64,000 nucleotides of DNA from Metridium senile (taxonomy: Eukaryota > Cnidaria > Anthozoa > Actiniaria > Metridiidae), in contig OX459103.1 in NCBI GenBank assembly GCA_949775045.1, forward strand, positions 3,485,701 to 3,549,700. Direction: 5' to 3'. The translations under genes were made by a program, and so were the position numbers. The notes below the pieces were generated by a model. It was not told where the DNA came from. It saw only the letters and a program-made list of their open reading frames with translations, and made no database searches. Positions 55,984-64,000 of this stretch are shown here, piece after piece (positions within the stretch are counted from its first letter, which is position 1; each line of letters starts with the position of its first letter).

Positions 55984-58900
55984 ATGAATTATGACAAAAT
56001 TGACGACAAAATTGATACAAATGTTGACGAGGATCAGATTCCGGTTCTGTCTGATTATTTTAAAGCTTTAGAACCGACTATTAAGAAGAGATATCTTCAA
56101 AAAATCTTCATTATTGGCGTCGATCCTGTTACGATACCAAGTGATCAATGTGAATCGGAATGTCTACCTCCAATTGAATCGATGGATTTGGTTAGCTATT
56201 TAGTTCTAACCACAAGTTCCTACACTAAAGATCAGTTTAAAGCTTTTAAAAGTCTTGAAGCGTACAATCAGATGGTGTCGGGATTTGTAACTGGCGTTCA
56301 AGGTTGCATTGTAGCTGATAAATTTGTAGTTATCGCCAAAGTAAGGCATTCTCAAAGGATGAACGATCCCCTCGTGGATATCTGGATCATAGCTGGGAAA
56401 GATGGAGCGATATTGTCTTCGCACTGCCTTGGATGCAAAGCTGGTCAGTGCGAGGTATGTTCCCATGTGGCATGTGTTTTGTTTTATATTGAAGCTTTCA
56501 TTCGCATACATGGCAAACTAGCTTGTACACAAGTCAAATGTACGTGGCTTCTTCCGACTTTCGTCAAGGAAGTTAGCTATGAAAGAGTGGAAAACATTAA
56601 CTTTTCTTCAGCTCAAAAGCTCAAAAGAGAGTTGGATGATAAAATTGAAAAACTCGGGGATGACTATGATTCAATAAATGAAGTCAACAACGACTCAATG
56701 TCAACTGTGAAGTCAAGTGTGCCAACTGAGACTGAAATGAATGAGTTCTACACTGAACTTAATAAGTGTGAGACTAAGCCTGTGATTCTGTCCTTGATTA
56801 AACCCTTTTCTTCTAGCTTTGTAAGTGAAAGTGCTAAGATTGAAACAATCACCCAACTTTTTGACAAACAATATCTTGATTATGATTACCCTGATTTACT
56901 CACTGCCTGCAATAATGTAAGACTCAATCTAACTGAACAAGAAATCGACCAAATCGAAAAAGACACTCAACAACAAGCAAAATGTAGGAGCTTCTTCCGT
57001 CACAGAGCAGGAAGGATAGGAGCCTCACAAAGTGGAGCTGCTTGCAAGACTAATCCATATTCTCCCTCCCAATCACTGATCAAATCAACATGTTATCCTG
57101 ATCTATTCAAGATTTCAAATGATGCTGTTATTCATGGATGCAAGTATGAAAAAGAGGCTTTGCTGCATTATGAAAATGAGATGAAAAAGCACCACAAAGA
57201 TTTTAAAATAACACAGTGTGGGCTTGTTGTTAACAAAGAGCACCAATTTATCCATGCAACCCCTGATTTCCTTTGCTCGTGCTCTTGTTGTGGAGAAGGG
57301 TGTGGGGAAATCAAATGTCCAATATCTATCAAAGAAAATAACTTTCATGACTACATTTTGAAAAAGTCTTCATGTCTACAGAAAGTTGATGGTGTCTTCA
57401 AATTGAAGAGAGATCATAACTATTATTATCAAGTTCAACAGCAGTTGTTTACAGTCAATAGAGGGTATTGCGATTTTATTGTTTATTCTGTTGATGATCA
57501 GAAGCAAGGAGCCTTTGTTCAAGAAAGAATTGTGCAAGACAAAAAACACTGGGAAACTAATCTACAAATTCTTACCAAGTTTTGGTATACATGTATTTTG
57601 CCTGAAGTCCTCGGTCGTTGGTACACCAAAAGGTCTCTTCCAAAAGTGAATGATACATCAGGTCCAAGCAAAATTTGTTTTTGCAGGATGGATAAAGCTG
57701 ACACAATTGTTACATGTTCTAACACAGATTGTCCATACTCAGAATTCCACCTATCATGTTTGTCTATTTCATCTCAGGATGACATACCAGCGAAATGGCT
57801 ATGTCCTCATTGTCAAAGGCTGCAAAAATTCAAAAGAGGGAAAATGGCTTCAAGCACATTGTCACAAGTAGTAAGTAAAGCTATGTCTCTACCATCCATA
57901 TGTGTTTGCAATAAAAAGGCAATAGCAGGAGAAAAGCTATTAGAATGTCATTCATCTAAGTGTTTAAGTGGAAGCTATTTTCATCTGGCCTGTTTGAACT
58001 ACAAACGCTTACCAAACAACAGTCAGACCACATGGAAGTGTCCTGCATGTAAACAAATTCCATCTAAAAGTAGCTTCTCGATGCCTTCAGCTACTCATAT
58101 GAGTACTAGACTACCAACAACTACAGCTACTCAGACTACTAGACTACCAACAACTACAGCTACTCATATGAGTACTAGACTACCAACACCTACAGCTACT
58201 CATATGAGTACTAGACTACCAACACCTACAGCTGCTCATATGAGTACTAGACTACCAACACCTACAGCTACTCATATGAGTACTAGACTACCAACACCTA
58301 CAGCTACTCATATGAGTACTAGACTACCAACACCTACAGCTACTCAGACTACTAGACTACCAACAACTACAGCTACTCATATGAGTACTAGACTACCAAC
58401 ACCTACAGCTACTCAAGCTATTAGACTACCAACAACTACAGCTACTCATATGAGTACTAGACTACCAACACCAACACCTACAGCTACTCAGACTACTAGA
58501 CTGCCAACAACTACAGCTATTCCTGGTCCTAGCAAAATCTCAACAATAGATTCCACAACTCCAATCATTACTGGAGTATATAACAGTGATGTATCAAAGA
58601 AAAACTCTCAAAAACTCCTTGGTGAACTTACTTCCAGTGACTTCGATATCATAGCTTCTCCAAATGAATGGTTAAATTGCTCAATTATACAGCAAGCACA
58701 TGTACTACTTCAAAAAGTTAACCCATTTATTGAAGGATTTCAGAGACCAACATTAGGACCAACAAATAATTTTAACATTGTTAAGGGTGAATTTGTACAA
58801 ATTCTTCATACTGGACATGATCACTGGGTTTGTGTCAGTAACATTGGATGCACCCCTGGAATGGTTAACTTATATGACAGTCTGTTTAATGACGTAATTG

Positions 58901-59139
58901 CAGATGAAATTGAAATACAAGTTGAAAACCTTATGTTTGACGCATATAAGGGATTGTCATTTATTTCAGTACAACAACAACATAATGGTAGTGATTGTGG
59001 TGTATTTTCAATTGCATTTGCTACTTGTTTAGTCTACGGAATTATGCCAGAAGATGTGGACTTTGTTATTCCACAGATGCGTCCCCACTTGTACAATTGT
59101 ATCAAGAATGGTGAAATACTTCCTTTCCCAACTCTTTAG
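55984..59139 (+). CDS. ISL2EU accessory protein: SWIM, YqaJ exonuclease, two PHD fingers, Ulp1-like protease
   Basis: A 1051-residue intact frame. A SWIM-like zinc motif (HCLGCKAGQCEVCSH) is at 147-161. A YqaJ/lambda-exonuclease domain spans about 335-510, with Glu 391, Asp 428, GEIK 441-444 and a YYYQVQ box at 480-485. PHD fingers span about 565-610 and 640-690. A 12-residue tandem repeat fills 703-850. A C48/Ulp1-type protease spans about 935-1035, with His 947, Asp 965, Gln near 998 and Cys 1005 (SDCGVFS). The catalytic residues of both enzymes look present. In ISL2EU elements this protein accompanies the transposase; the nuclease may process DNA ends and the PHD/SWIM parts may guide chromatin or protein contacts (inference). 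The ATG at 55984 is the first in frame, 112 bases inside the element. Confidence 0.85.
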   Translation: MNYDKIDDKIDTNVDEDQIPVLSDYFKALEPTIKKRYLQKIFIIGVDPVTIPSDQCESECLPPIESMDLVSYLVLTTSSYTKDQFKAFKSLEAYNQMVSGFVTGVQGCIVADKFVVIAKVRHSQRMNDPLVDIWIIAGKDGAILSSHCLGCKAGQCEVCSHVACVLFYIEAFIRIHGKLACTQVKCTWLLPTFVKEVSYERVENINFSSAQKLKRELDDKIEKLGDDYDSINEVNNDSMSTVKSSVPTETEMNEFYTELNKCETKPVILSLIKPFSSSFVSESAKIETITQLFDKQYLDYDYPDLLTACNNVRLNLTEQEIDQIEKDTQQQAKCRSFFRHRAGRIGASQSGAACKTNPYSPSQSLIKSTCYPDLFKISNDAVIHGCKYEKEALLHYENEMKKHHKDFKITQCGLVVNKEHQFIHATPDFLCSCSCCGEGCGEIKCPISIKENNFHDYILKKSSCLQKVDGVFKLKRDHNYYYQVQQQLFTVNRGYCDFIVYSVDDQKQGAFVQERIVQDKKHWETNLQILTKFWYTCILPEVLGRWYTKRSLPKVNDTSGPSKICFCRMDKADTIVTCSNTDCPYSEFHLSCLSISSQDDIPAKWLCPHCQRLQKFKRGKMASSTLSQVVSKAMSLPSICVCNKKAIAGEKLLECHSSKCLSGSYFHLACLNYKRLPNNSQTTWKCPACKQIPSKSSFSMPSATHMSTRLPTTTATQTTRLPTTTATHMSTRLPTPTATHMSTRLPTPTAAHMSTRLPTPTATHMSTRLPTPTATHMSTRLPTPTATQTTRLPTTTATHMSTRLPTPTATQAIRLPTTTATHMSTRLPTPTPTATQTTRLPTTTAIPGPSKISTIDSTTPIITGVYNSDVSKKNSQKLLGELTSSDFDIIASPNEWLNCSIIQQAHVLLQKVNPFIEGFQRPTLGPTNNFNIVKGEFVQILHTGHDHWVCVSNIGCTPGMVNLYDSLFNDVIADEIEIQVENLMFDAYKGLSFISVQQQHNGSDCGVFSIAFATCLVYGIMPEDVDFVIPQMRPHLYNCIKNGEILPFPTL
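58080..58520 (+). repeat. In-frame 36-bp minisatellite in the YqaJ gene
   Basis: About a dozen units of 24-36 bp encoding THMSTRLPTPTA or a shorter TQTTRLPTTTA form, giving a Thr/Pro-rich linker between the PHD fingers and the protease. Confidence 0.95.
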
Positions 59140-59149
59140 ATTTAATAGT

Positions 59150-59272
59150 GACTAGAGTGCAAACAATATAACAGAGTGCAAACAATATAACCGTGCAACT
59201 TTTGTCCAACTAGCACTATTTTAGACAAAATGCTACAATCTTTTGCACAGTTATATTATTTGCACTCTACCA
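59150..59272. terminator. Stem-loop between the convergent ISL2EU genes
   Basis: TAGAGTGCAAACAATATAAC pairs with GTTATATTATTTGCACTCTA. It starts 11 bases after the YqaJ stop and could act in 3' end formation or be an older foldback. The regulatory role is a guess. Confidence 0.4.
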
Positions 59273-60278
59273 TAATTGGATAAACATAAATAGTTGTGCA
59301 CAATATATGTACTACATAGTAGCACTAAAATTATGCTAATTGTATTGTATAAACACTAAAGTGGTTTTCAAAGTAATAATTATCTATTCTATTAAAATTA
59401 TCAATATATATATTTTTTTGAAATAATGAACTTCAATTTTAGTACACTTGAGTCTTGATCACAAATGATGTGTGAAATAATAGTGAGATACATAAGTAAG
59501 AGTCAAAAACTTATACAATCATTTGTAATTGAGGCTTGAGTGAGCAAAGCCTCAAATAAAACTTCCAATACAACAAAGTGTGCCAAAGTTTACAGCTTTA
59601 TGAATTCATTTGATATGTAGTTGTGTTAGATAGTCGTATCACAAAAACAACAATGTGTTTAGGTTCTTCAGGTTTTTATTGGCTTCATAATCATTACACA
59701 AGCACTGTAGATAACTGGTTTAAAAGTAGTGTATAGTAGAATGTAAAAACACTACACAACACTTGTGAAAATGTAAATTTCTTACTTGAAAAACTTTACG
59801 TACAAAAATGGTTGTATGGTTCTATAAAATTAATTTGACAGTGTGAATTTACTGTAAAGCGCTAGCCTTTAATGGATATCAGGTTAGCACAACTAAATAA
59901 TAAAATAAATATGTTTTTTATCAATTTAGTACCATTTTGTTTTTAGTAGTGTACTTTGCAACAAAATTGTTCAAATTAGCACAAACTCCTTTGTCTTGTA
60001 ATGTGTAATCAACATTACATTGTGCAAATTTGTACTATTTGTTGAAAGATTTAATTGAAAGCACCAAATCTGATGTATTTCACACGTTATTGTTTGCCTT
60101 CTACATGTTGATGTTATGTTAATATTCATCAAAATAATGTTCATCAATTAAACAGTATGAAAGCATATGATATTGTCACATTTATCAACTACTGCAAATT
60201 AATGTTTTCTATGACATAACTGACATAGTATCTTTTTTAAATATTCGCTATATACATCATTTATACCGACCATACCAG
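59273..60278. other. Non-coding spacer between the convergent ISL2EU genes
   Basis: AT-rich, no credible frame. Presumably holds the 3' ends of both transcripts. Confidence 0.6.
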
Positions 60279-61832
60279 TCACTCAAATGGGACAATAGGA
60301 GGACAAAGATTCACTAATGCGGAGCACACTCTGATAATCCTGTCAATCACTGGAACTTGCTCTTTTCCACTCTTTTGAAGAAGGTCAATTGGAAGTATTC
60401 CTTGTAGGATGGTGTATTTTCTCCTTAATAATCCTATAACCCTCTCAACATGGATTCTGACTGCGGCAATGCCCCTAGTCTTTTCCACGTCATAAGGGCT
60501 AAGCTGAGCTTTCCCCTTAGTGAATGCTGGGATAACTAATCTGGCTTGCCGCAGACCAACACTTTCACTGATGGTAAAACCTCGGTCAGCCATTACCATA
60601 TCACCTGGTACCAATTTCTGTAAAAGAGCACAATTCTCTGTAAGAAATTTGTCAGATGTGCGTCCCCCCCATGCTTGTGAAACAAATGATATGGTACCCT
60701 GAGGGGTGATGCCAATTAACACTTTGATGGTGTTATGGTGCTTGTAATTTGAAAATGTTTGGGCTCTGGCCAGGTAATTACTCGGCTTGTTGATAAAAAC
60801 TTCATAGCAATCTATGATGACTGTCGTCCTCTTGCCAAAGGAATACTGGAAGCACTGTGGCATAGTACTGTGCAAGGATTCTCTATCTGGCCAGTAGATA
60901 AGAGGGGAAAGCCTTCCATCCATAATAATCATCCAGGCATTAAATATTCTGTTAACAGTTCTCCTTGATATATCAAACCGATATGCCAGGTCTTGCATAA
61001 AAACATTGAGTCTGAGTCTTATCAGGACTAGCACAAATTCTTGAAATTGAGTAAGCCTCTTGCTTTTGTATGTCACATGGGGTGATACATGATTGAATGT
61101 TTTTTTCAAAACAGAAAAACAAGGCAATCCAGTGTAGAATCTCACTCTTTCATCACAATCCCTGTATTCAGTAAAGTACCTTTCGCTGAAACATTCGGGT
61201 TGTTTCTGTTGGAACAAGTAATCGAATTCCTCTGTTTGTGATGCTTTTTCGATAAGTTTAAGGTCTTTTAAGGCTGATGAAAGGTCATCTGTGTTAATGG
61301 ACGGTGGTTCGAAGTCAATCTCTTGTTCTGAAGCAGTAGATAAAGATTGATCAATTTCATCAAATGTTTCGCTGAAATCTGCTGTTCCAAAGTTAATATT
61401 GGAAACAGTAAGTCCAGGGTCGTTAATTTTTCTCACTTTTGAGGCGACTTCTTTAGCTTTCAGCCCTAAACTTCGCTTCCTTCTCTCCTTTACACGATCT
61501 GCCCTCGCTTTAGTCGCTTCGGCGCTTGAAGTGTTTGGACTAGTTTTTGAGTGCCCCAAGTTTAAAGAAGGGACCCAGTCAATGTTATGTCTATCCCATA
61601 GACTAGCAGCTTTACCGGAGACAAAATGCCGGCTACAAACACGCTGGGAATCGAGGATTTTGTCAGTCAAGTGTTCACGACTAATGGCGGATATCCATCG
61701 TCTTCGACGTTCGATAGAAAGCTCTTCTTCTAATTCGCCTCTATTTTTGACCACAGCAGGCACTCGAAAAAAAGAAAATTCTTTGTCACGACAAGATCTA
61801 GTTGAACAACCAAGAATAATGCAAAAAACCAT
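60279..61832 (-). CDS. ISL2EU transposase: THAP finger plus DDE domain
   Basis: 517 residues from the ATG at 61832; two non-ATG codons upstream are not needed. A THAP C2CH finger is formed by C4, C9, C66 and H69 with W46 and P88 conserved. A basic and low-complexity linker follows. An HTH_Tnp_4-like helix-turn-helix spans 262-300 ([14 protein letters not shown]). The DDE_Tnp_4 catalytic triad is D341 (VIIDCYE), D416 (MADRGF) and E463 (HVERVIG). All expected residues are in place, so it looks active. THAP domains bind DNA ends in P-type and related transposases. It is convergent with the YqaJ gene, as usual in this superfamily. A copy starts at 63201 on the other strand. Confidence 0.9.
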   Translation of the reverse strand: MVFCIILGCSTRSCRDKEFSFFRVPAVVKNRGELEEELSIERRRRWISAISREHLTDKILDSQRVCSRHFVSGKAASLWDRHNIDWVPSLNLGHSKTSPNTSSAEATKARADRVKERRKRSLGLKAKEVASKVRKINDPGLTVSNINFGTADFSETFDEIDQSLSTASEQEIDFEPPSINTDDLSSALKDLKLIEKASQTEEFDYLFQQKQPECFSERYFTEYRDCDERVRFYTGLPCFSVLKKTFNHVSPHVTYKSKRLTQFQEFVLVLIRLRLNVFMQDLAYRFDISRRTVNRIFNAWMIIMDGRLSPLIYWPDRESLHSTMPQCFQYSFGKRTTVIIDCYEVFINKPSNYLARAQTFSNYKHHNTIKVLIGITPQGTISFVSQAWGGRTSDKFLTENCALLQKLVPGDMVMADRGFTISESVGLRQARLVIPAFTKGKAQLSPYDVEKTRGIAAVRIHVERVIGLLRRKYTILQGILPIDLLQKSGKEQVPVIDRIIRVCSALVNLCPPIVPFE

Positions 61833-62129
61833 CACCAATTGAGTTAAAATATCGATTTGTACAGTTCACAACAGTATTCGCTCTGATTCGCTCTACTAAA
61901 AATACTCAAAGCTGTACACCAGCATGGTAACCAGGCATAGTATTACACAAAACTGATCACGTGAGCGCCCGCCGAGAATAGTCATGCAATGTATTTAGTG
62001 GCTGGTGACGTTGTATTCAGACTGAAGTAGAAGTATTGTCTTACTCAAAAACTTGTTCTGATGTTATTGTCTCCGATTGGTTTTGTCTTAGTAATGATAA
62101 TCATTTGATATTTGATTTTAAATATATTA

Positions 62130-62515
62130 TATTAAATCTTGTTCTCTTCTGTCCTCTTCTGTTCTCTTCTCTTCTGTCCTATTGTGTTCTCTTCTGTCCT
62201 ATTGTGTTCTCTTCTCTTCTCTTCTCTTCTCTTCTCTTCTCTTCTCTTCTATTCTATTCTGTTCTCTTCCCTTCTCTTCTCTTCTGTTCTGTTATGTTCT
62301 CTTCTCTCCTCTTCTCTTCTCTTCTCTTCTCTTCTCTTCTGTTCTCTTCTCTTCTCTCTCTTCTATTCTATTCTCATCTCTTCTCTTTTCTTTTTTTCTC
62401 TTCTCTTCCCTTCCCTTCCTTTCCCTTCCCTTCCCTTCTTTTCTCTTCTATTCTCTTCTCTGTTCCTATTTTTCTCTTCTCTTTTTTCTCTTCTCTCTTT
62501 CTTTTCTCTGTTTGT
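62130..62515. repeat. (TTCTC)n microsatellite
   Basis: Pyrimidine-only TTCTC units with TTCCC and TTCTA variants. Ser/Leu/Phe-rich frames are artefacts. Confidence 0.97.
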
Positions 62516-63055
62516 CACATTCTAAACTACGATTCCCGTAATGCTATTCAATAGAAGCCCCTTAAAAAAAACGATGCCGGCGTTTTCACCAGTGTTAATG
62601 TTGATCAGTGTATTTCCTGGTTACCATTGTAGCTAAAGCTTCCTTAAGTATATCTTTAAAAGCGTGGGCGCTCTCACCATATCATGCTTTCTTTGTGGCA
62701 TCTGTTGCGTCGATTTTCACGTTTAAAAACAAGAAAAAACGATCAATAATCGCCAAAAAAACGTGTACGATAGTGATCTTATTAAAGACAGATTTATGTT
62801 GATTTCGAGCAAAGAATAGCTTTTATTTCCTCGCTAAAATGGCCAAAGTGAAGCTGGCCTGAGATTGGTAGCCTGAGATTCACATTGCCTCAGATTCACA
62901 TTCATTTCCGGGGGGAGGTCAACAAGGTCAGTTTGTAAAAGCTTTATTACAACAACACAACTGATAAATGTAAAGTAATTGCAAATCAGATATGTAGTTA
63001 TTACTTGGATTCAATTTATTAAATCAATTTAGAGACGATATATAAAACTTATTAT
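62516..63055. other. Spacer between the two ISL2EU copies; no gene seen
   Basis: No coding signal. AT at 63054-63055 is the expected target-site half for the second copy. Confidence 0.5.
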
Positions 63056-64000
63056 TCTCGGCGGGCGCTCACGTGATCAGTTTTGTGTAATACTATGCCT
63101 GGTTACCATGCTGGTGTACAGCTTTGAGTATTTTTAGTAGAGCGAATCAGAGCGAATACTGTTGTGAACTGTACAAATCGATATTTTAACTCAATTGGTG
63201 ATGGTTTTTTGCATTATTCTTGGTTGTTCAACTAGATCTTGTCGTGACAAAGAATTTTCTTTTTTTCGAGTGCCTGCTGTGGTCAAAAATAGAGGCGAAT
63301 TAGAAGAAGAGCTTTCTATCGAACGTCGAAGACGATGGATATCCGCCATTAGTCGTGAACACTTGACTGACAAAATCCTCGATTCCCAGCGTGTTTGTAG
63401 CCGGCATTTTGTCTCCGGTAAAGCTGCTAGTCTATGGGATAGACATAACATTGACTGGGTCCCTTCTTTAAACTTGGGGCACTCAAAAACTAGTCCAAAC
63501 ACTTCAAGCGCCGAAGCGACTAAAGCGAGGGCAGATCGTGTAAAGGAGAGAAGGAAGCGAAGTTTAGGGCTGAAAGCTAAAGAAGTCGCCTCAAAAGTGA
63601 GAAAAATTAACGACCCTGGACTTACTGTTTCCAATATTAACTTTGGAACAGCAGATTTCAGCGAAACATTTGATGAAATTGATCAATCTTTATCTACTGC
63701 TTCAGAACAAGAGATTGACTTCGAACCACCGTCCATTAACACAGATGACCTTTCATCAGCCTTAAAAGACCTTAAACTTATCGAAAAAGCATCACAAACA
63801 GAGGAATTCGATTACTTGTTCCAACAGAAACAACCCGAATGTTTCAGCGAAAGGTACTTTACTGAATACAGGGATTGTGATGAAAGAGTGAGATTCTACA
63901 CTGGATTGCCTTGTTTTTCTGTTTTGAAAAAAACATTCAATCATGTATCACCCCATGTGACATACAAAAGCAAGAGGCTTACTCAATTTCAAGAATTTGT
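63056..64000 (+). mobile_element. Second ISL2EU copy, inverted, cut by the window end
   Basis: Starts TCTCGGCGGGCGC and matches the complement of the transposase end of the first copy (61977 downward) at every position compared. The distal end is outside the window. Confidence 0.9.
63201..64000 (+). CDS. THAP-DDE transposase, partial (second ISL2EU copy)
   Basis: Open from the ATG at 63201 to the end of the window, about 266 codons. It covers the THAP finger, the linker and the beginning of the helix-turn-helix. The sequence appears identical to the copy at 60279-61832 over this stretch. The DDE domain would lie beyond the window. Confidence 0.9.
   Translation, partial: MVFCIILGCSTRSCRDKEFSFFRVPAVVKNRGELEEELSIERRRRWISAISREHLTDKILDSQRVCSRHFVSGKAASLWDRHNIDWVPSLNLGHSKTSPNTSSAEATKARADRVKERRKRSLGLKAKEVASKVRKINDPGLTVSNINFGTADFSETFDEIDQSLSTASEQEIDFEPPSINTDDLSSALKDLKLIEKASQTEEFDYLFQQKQPECFSERYFTEYRDCDERVRFYTGLPCFSVLKKTFNHVSPHVTYKSKRLTQFQEF

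Larger units (their letters stand above)
55872..61977. mobile_element. Complete ISL2EU-type DNA transposon
   Basis: TCTCGGYGGGCGC termini in inverted orientation, with AT at both outer borders (55870-55871, 61978-61979). A second shared block, CATGCTGGTGTACAG, lies about 50-75 bases inside each end. It encodes two convergent genes, a YqaJ-exonuclease protein and a THAP-DDE transposase, which is the gene pair of the ISL2EU/IS4EU superfamily. Both frames are intact, so it may be autonomous. Confidence 0.85.

Noticed and set aside
62036..62554. Ser/Leu/Phe-rich frames with apparent membrane spans
   Set aside because: TTCTC pentanucleotide repeats open in all three frames.
50700..64000. S1-S6 core of the Kv channel
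   Set aside because: No frame with voltage-sensor arginines or a selectivity filter could be found on the plus strand.

Overview
The window looks like nuclear DNA of an invertebrate animal, most likely an anthozoan cnidarian (inference). The reasons are GT-AG introns, an AT-rich background, a Shaw/Kv3-type potassium-channel T1 exon, a secreted JmjC/EF-hand gene, a nuclear tRNA-Trp, Polinton-type and ISL2EU transposons, very many foldback elements, and long microsatellites. No operons, CRISPR arrays or rRNA genes are seen. Species cannot be fixed from the sequence alone.

Layout. 0.6-6.2 kb holds three nested elements. The innermost (945-6117) is a 5.2-kb Polinton-type element with a 6-bp target duplication that is almost wholly palindromic. 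It carries two opposed copies of an A32/FtsK-like packaging ATPase, one intact and one stopped by a single nonsense codon. 6.6-31.1 kb holds a cluster of two coiled-coil gene families. Type B genes are at 6.6-9.0 and 16.9-18.8 kb (two exons each). Type A genes are at 12.7-14.1, 21.1-22.5 and 30.2-31.1 kb (single exon, the last with an in-frame deletion). Their helical layout suggests relatives of two-component alpha-helical pore-forming proteins, but this is a hypothesis. A second Polinton-type element (24434-29181) interrupts the cluster. It has the same ATPase plus an acidic zinc-binding protein, a small virion-core-like protein and an intact tRNA-Trp gene.

31.6-38.7 kb holds one complete 8-exon gene on the minus strand, for a 491-residue signal-peptide protein with a JmjC Fe(II)/2-oxoglutarate domain and EF-hand-like exons. 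Two of its exons are bracketed by long complementary intronic repeats. 38.7-50.1 kb is repeat-rich and without recognisable genes. It contains minisatellites, MITEs, and hammerhead-ribozyme-like motifs typical of Penelope-like or retrozyme elements. At 50.15 kb lies the T1 tetramerisation exon of a Kv3-type channel, and its membrane core is not seen in the following 13 kb.

55.87-61.98 kb is a complete ISL2EU-type DNA transposon with two convergent genes: a SWIM/YqaJ exonuclease/PHD/PHD/Ulp1-protease protein and a THAP-DDE transposase. A second copy begins at 63056 in the opposite orientation and runs off the window. The two copies are identical at every place compared by eye, so they appear recent.

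The most notable items are the palindromic mini-Polinton with the tRNA-bearing sibling, the A/B coiled-coil gene cluster, the exon-bracketing inverted repeats in the JmjC gene, and the orphan T1 exon. All similarity statements come from motif recognition by eye. No database search was run.
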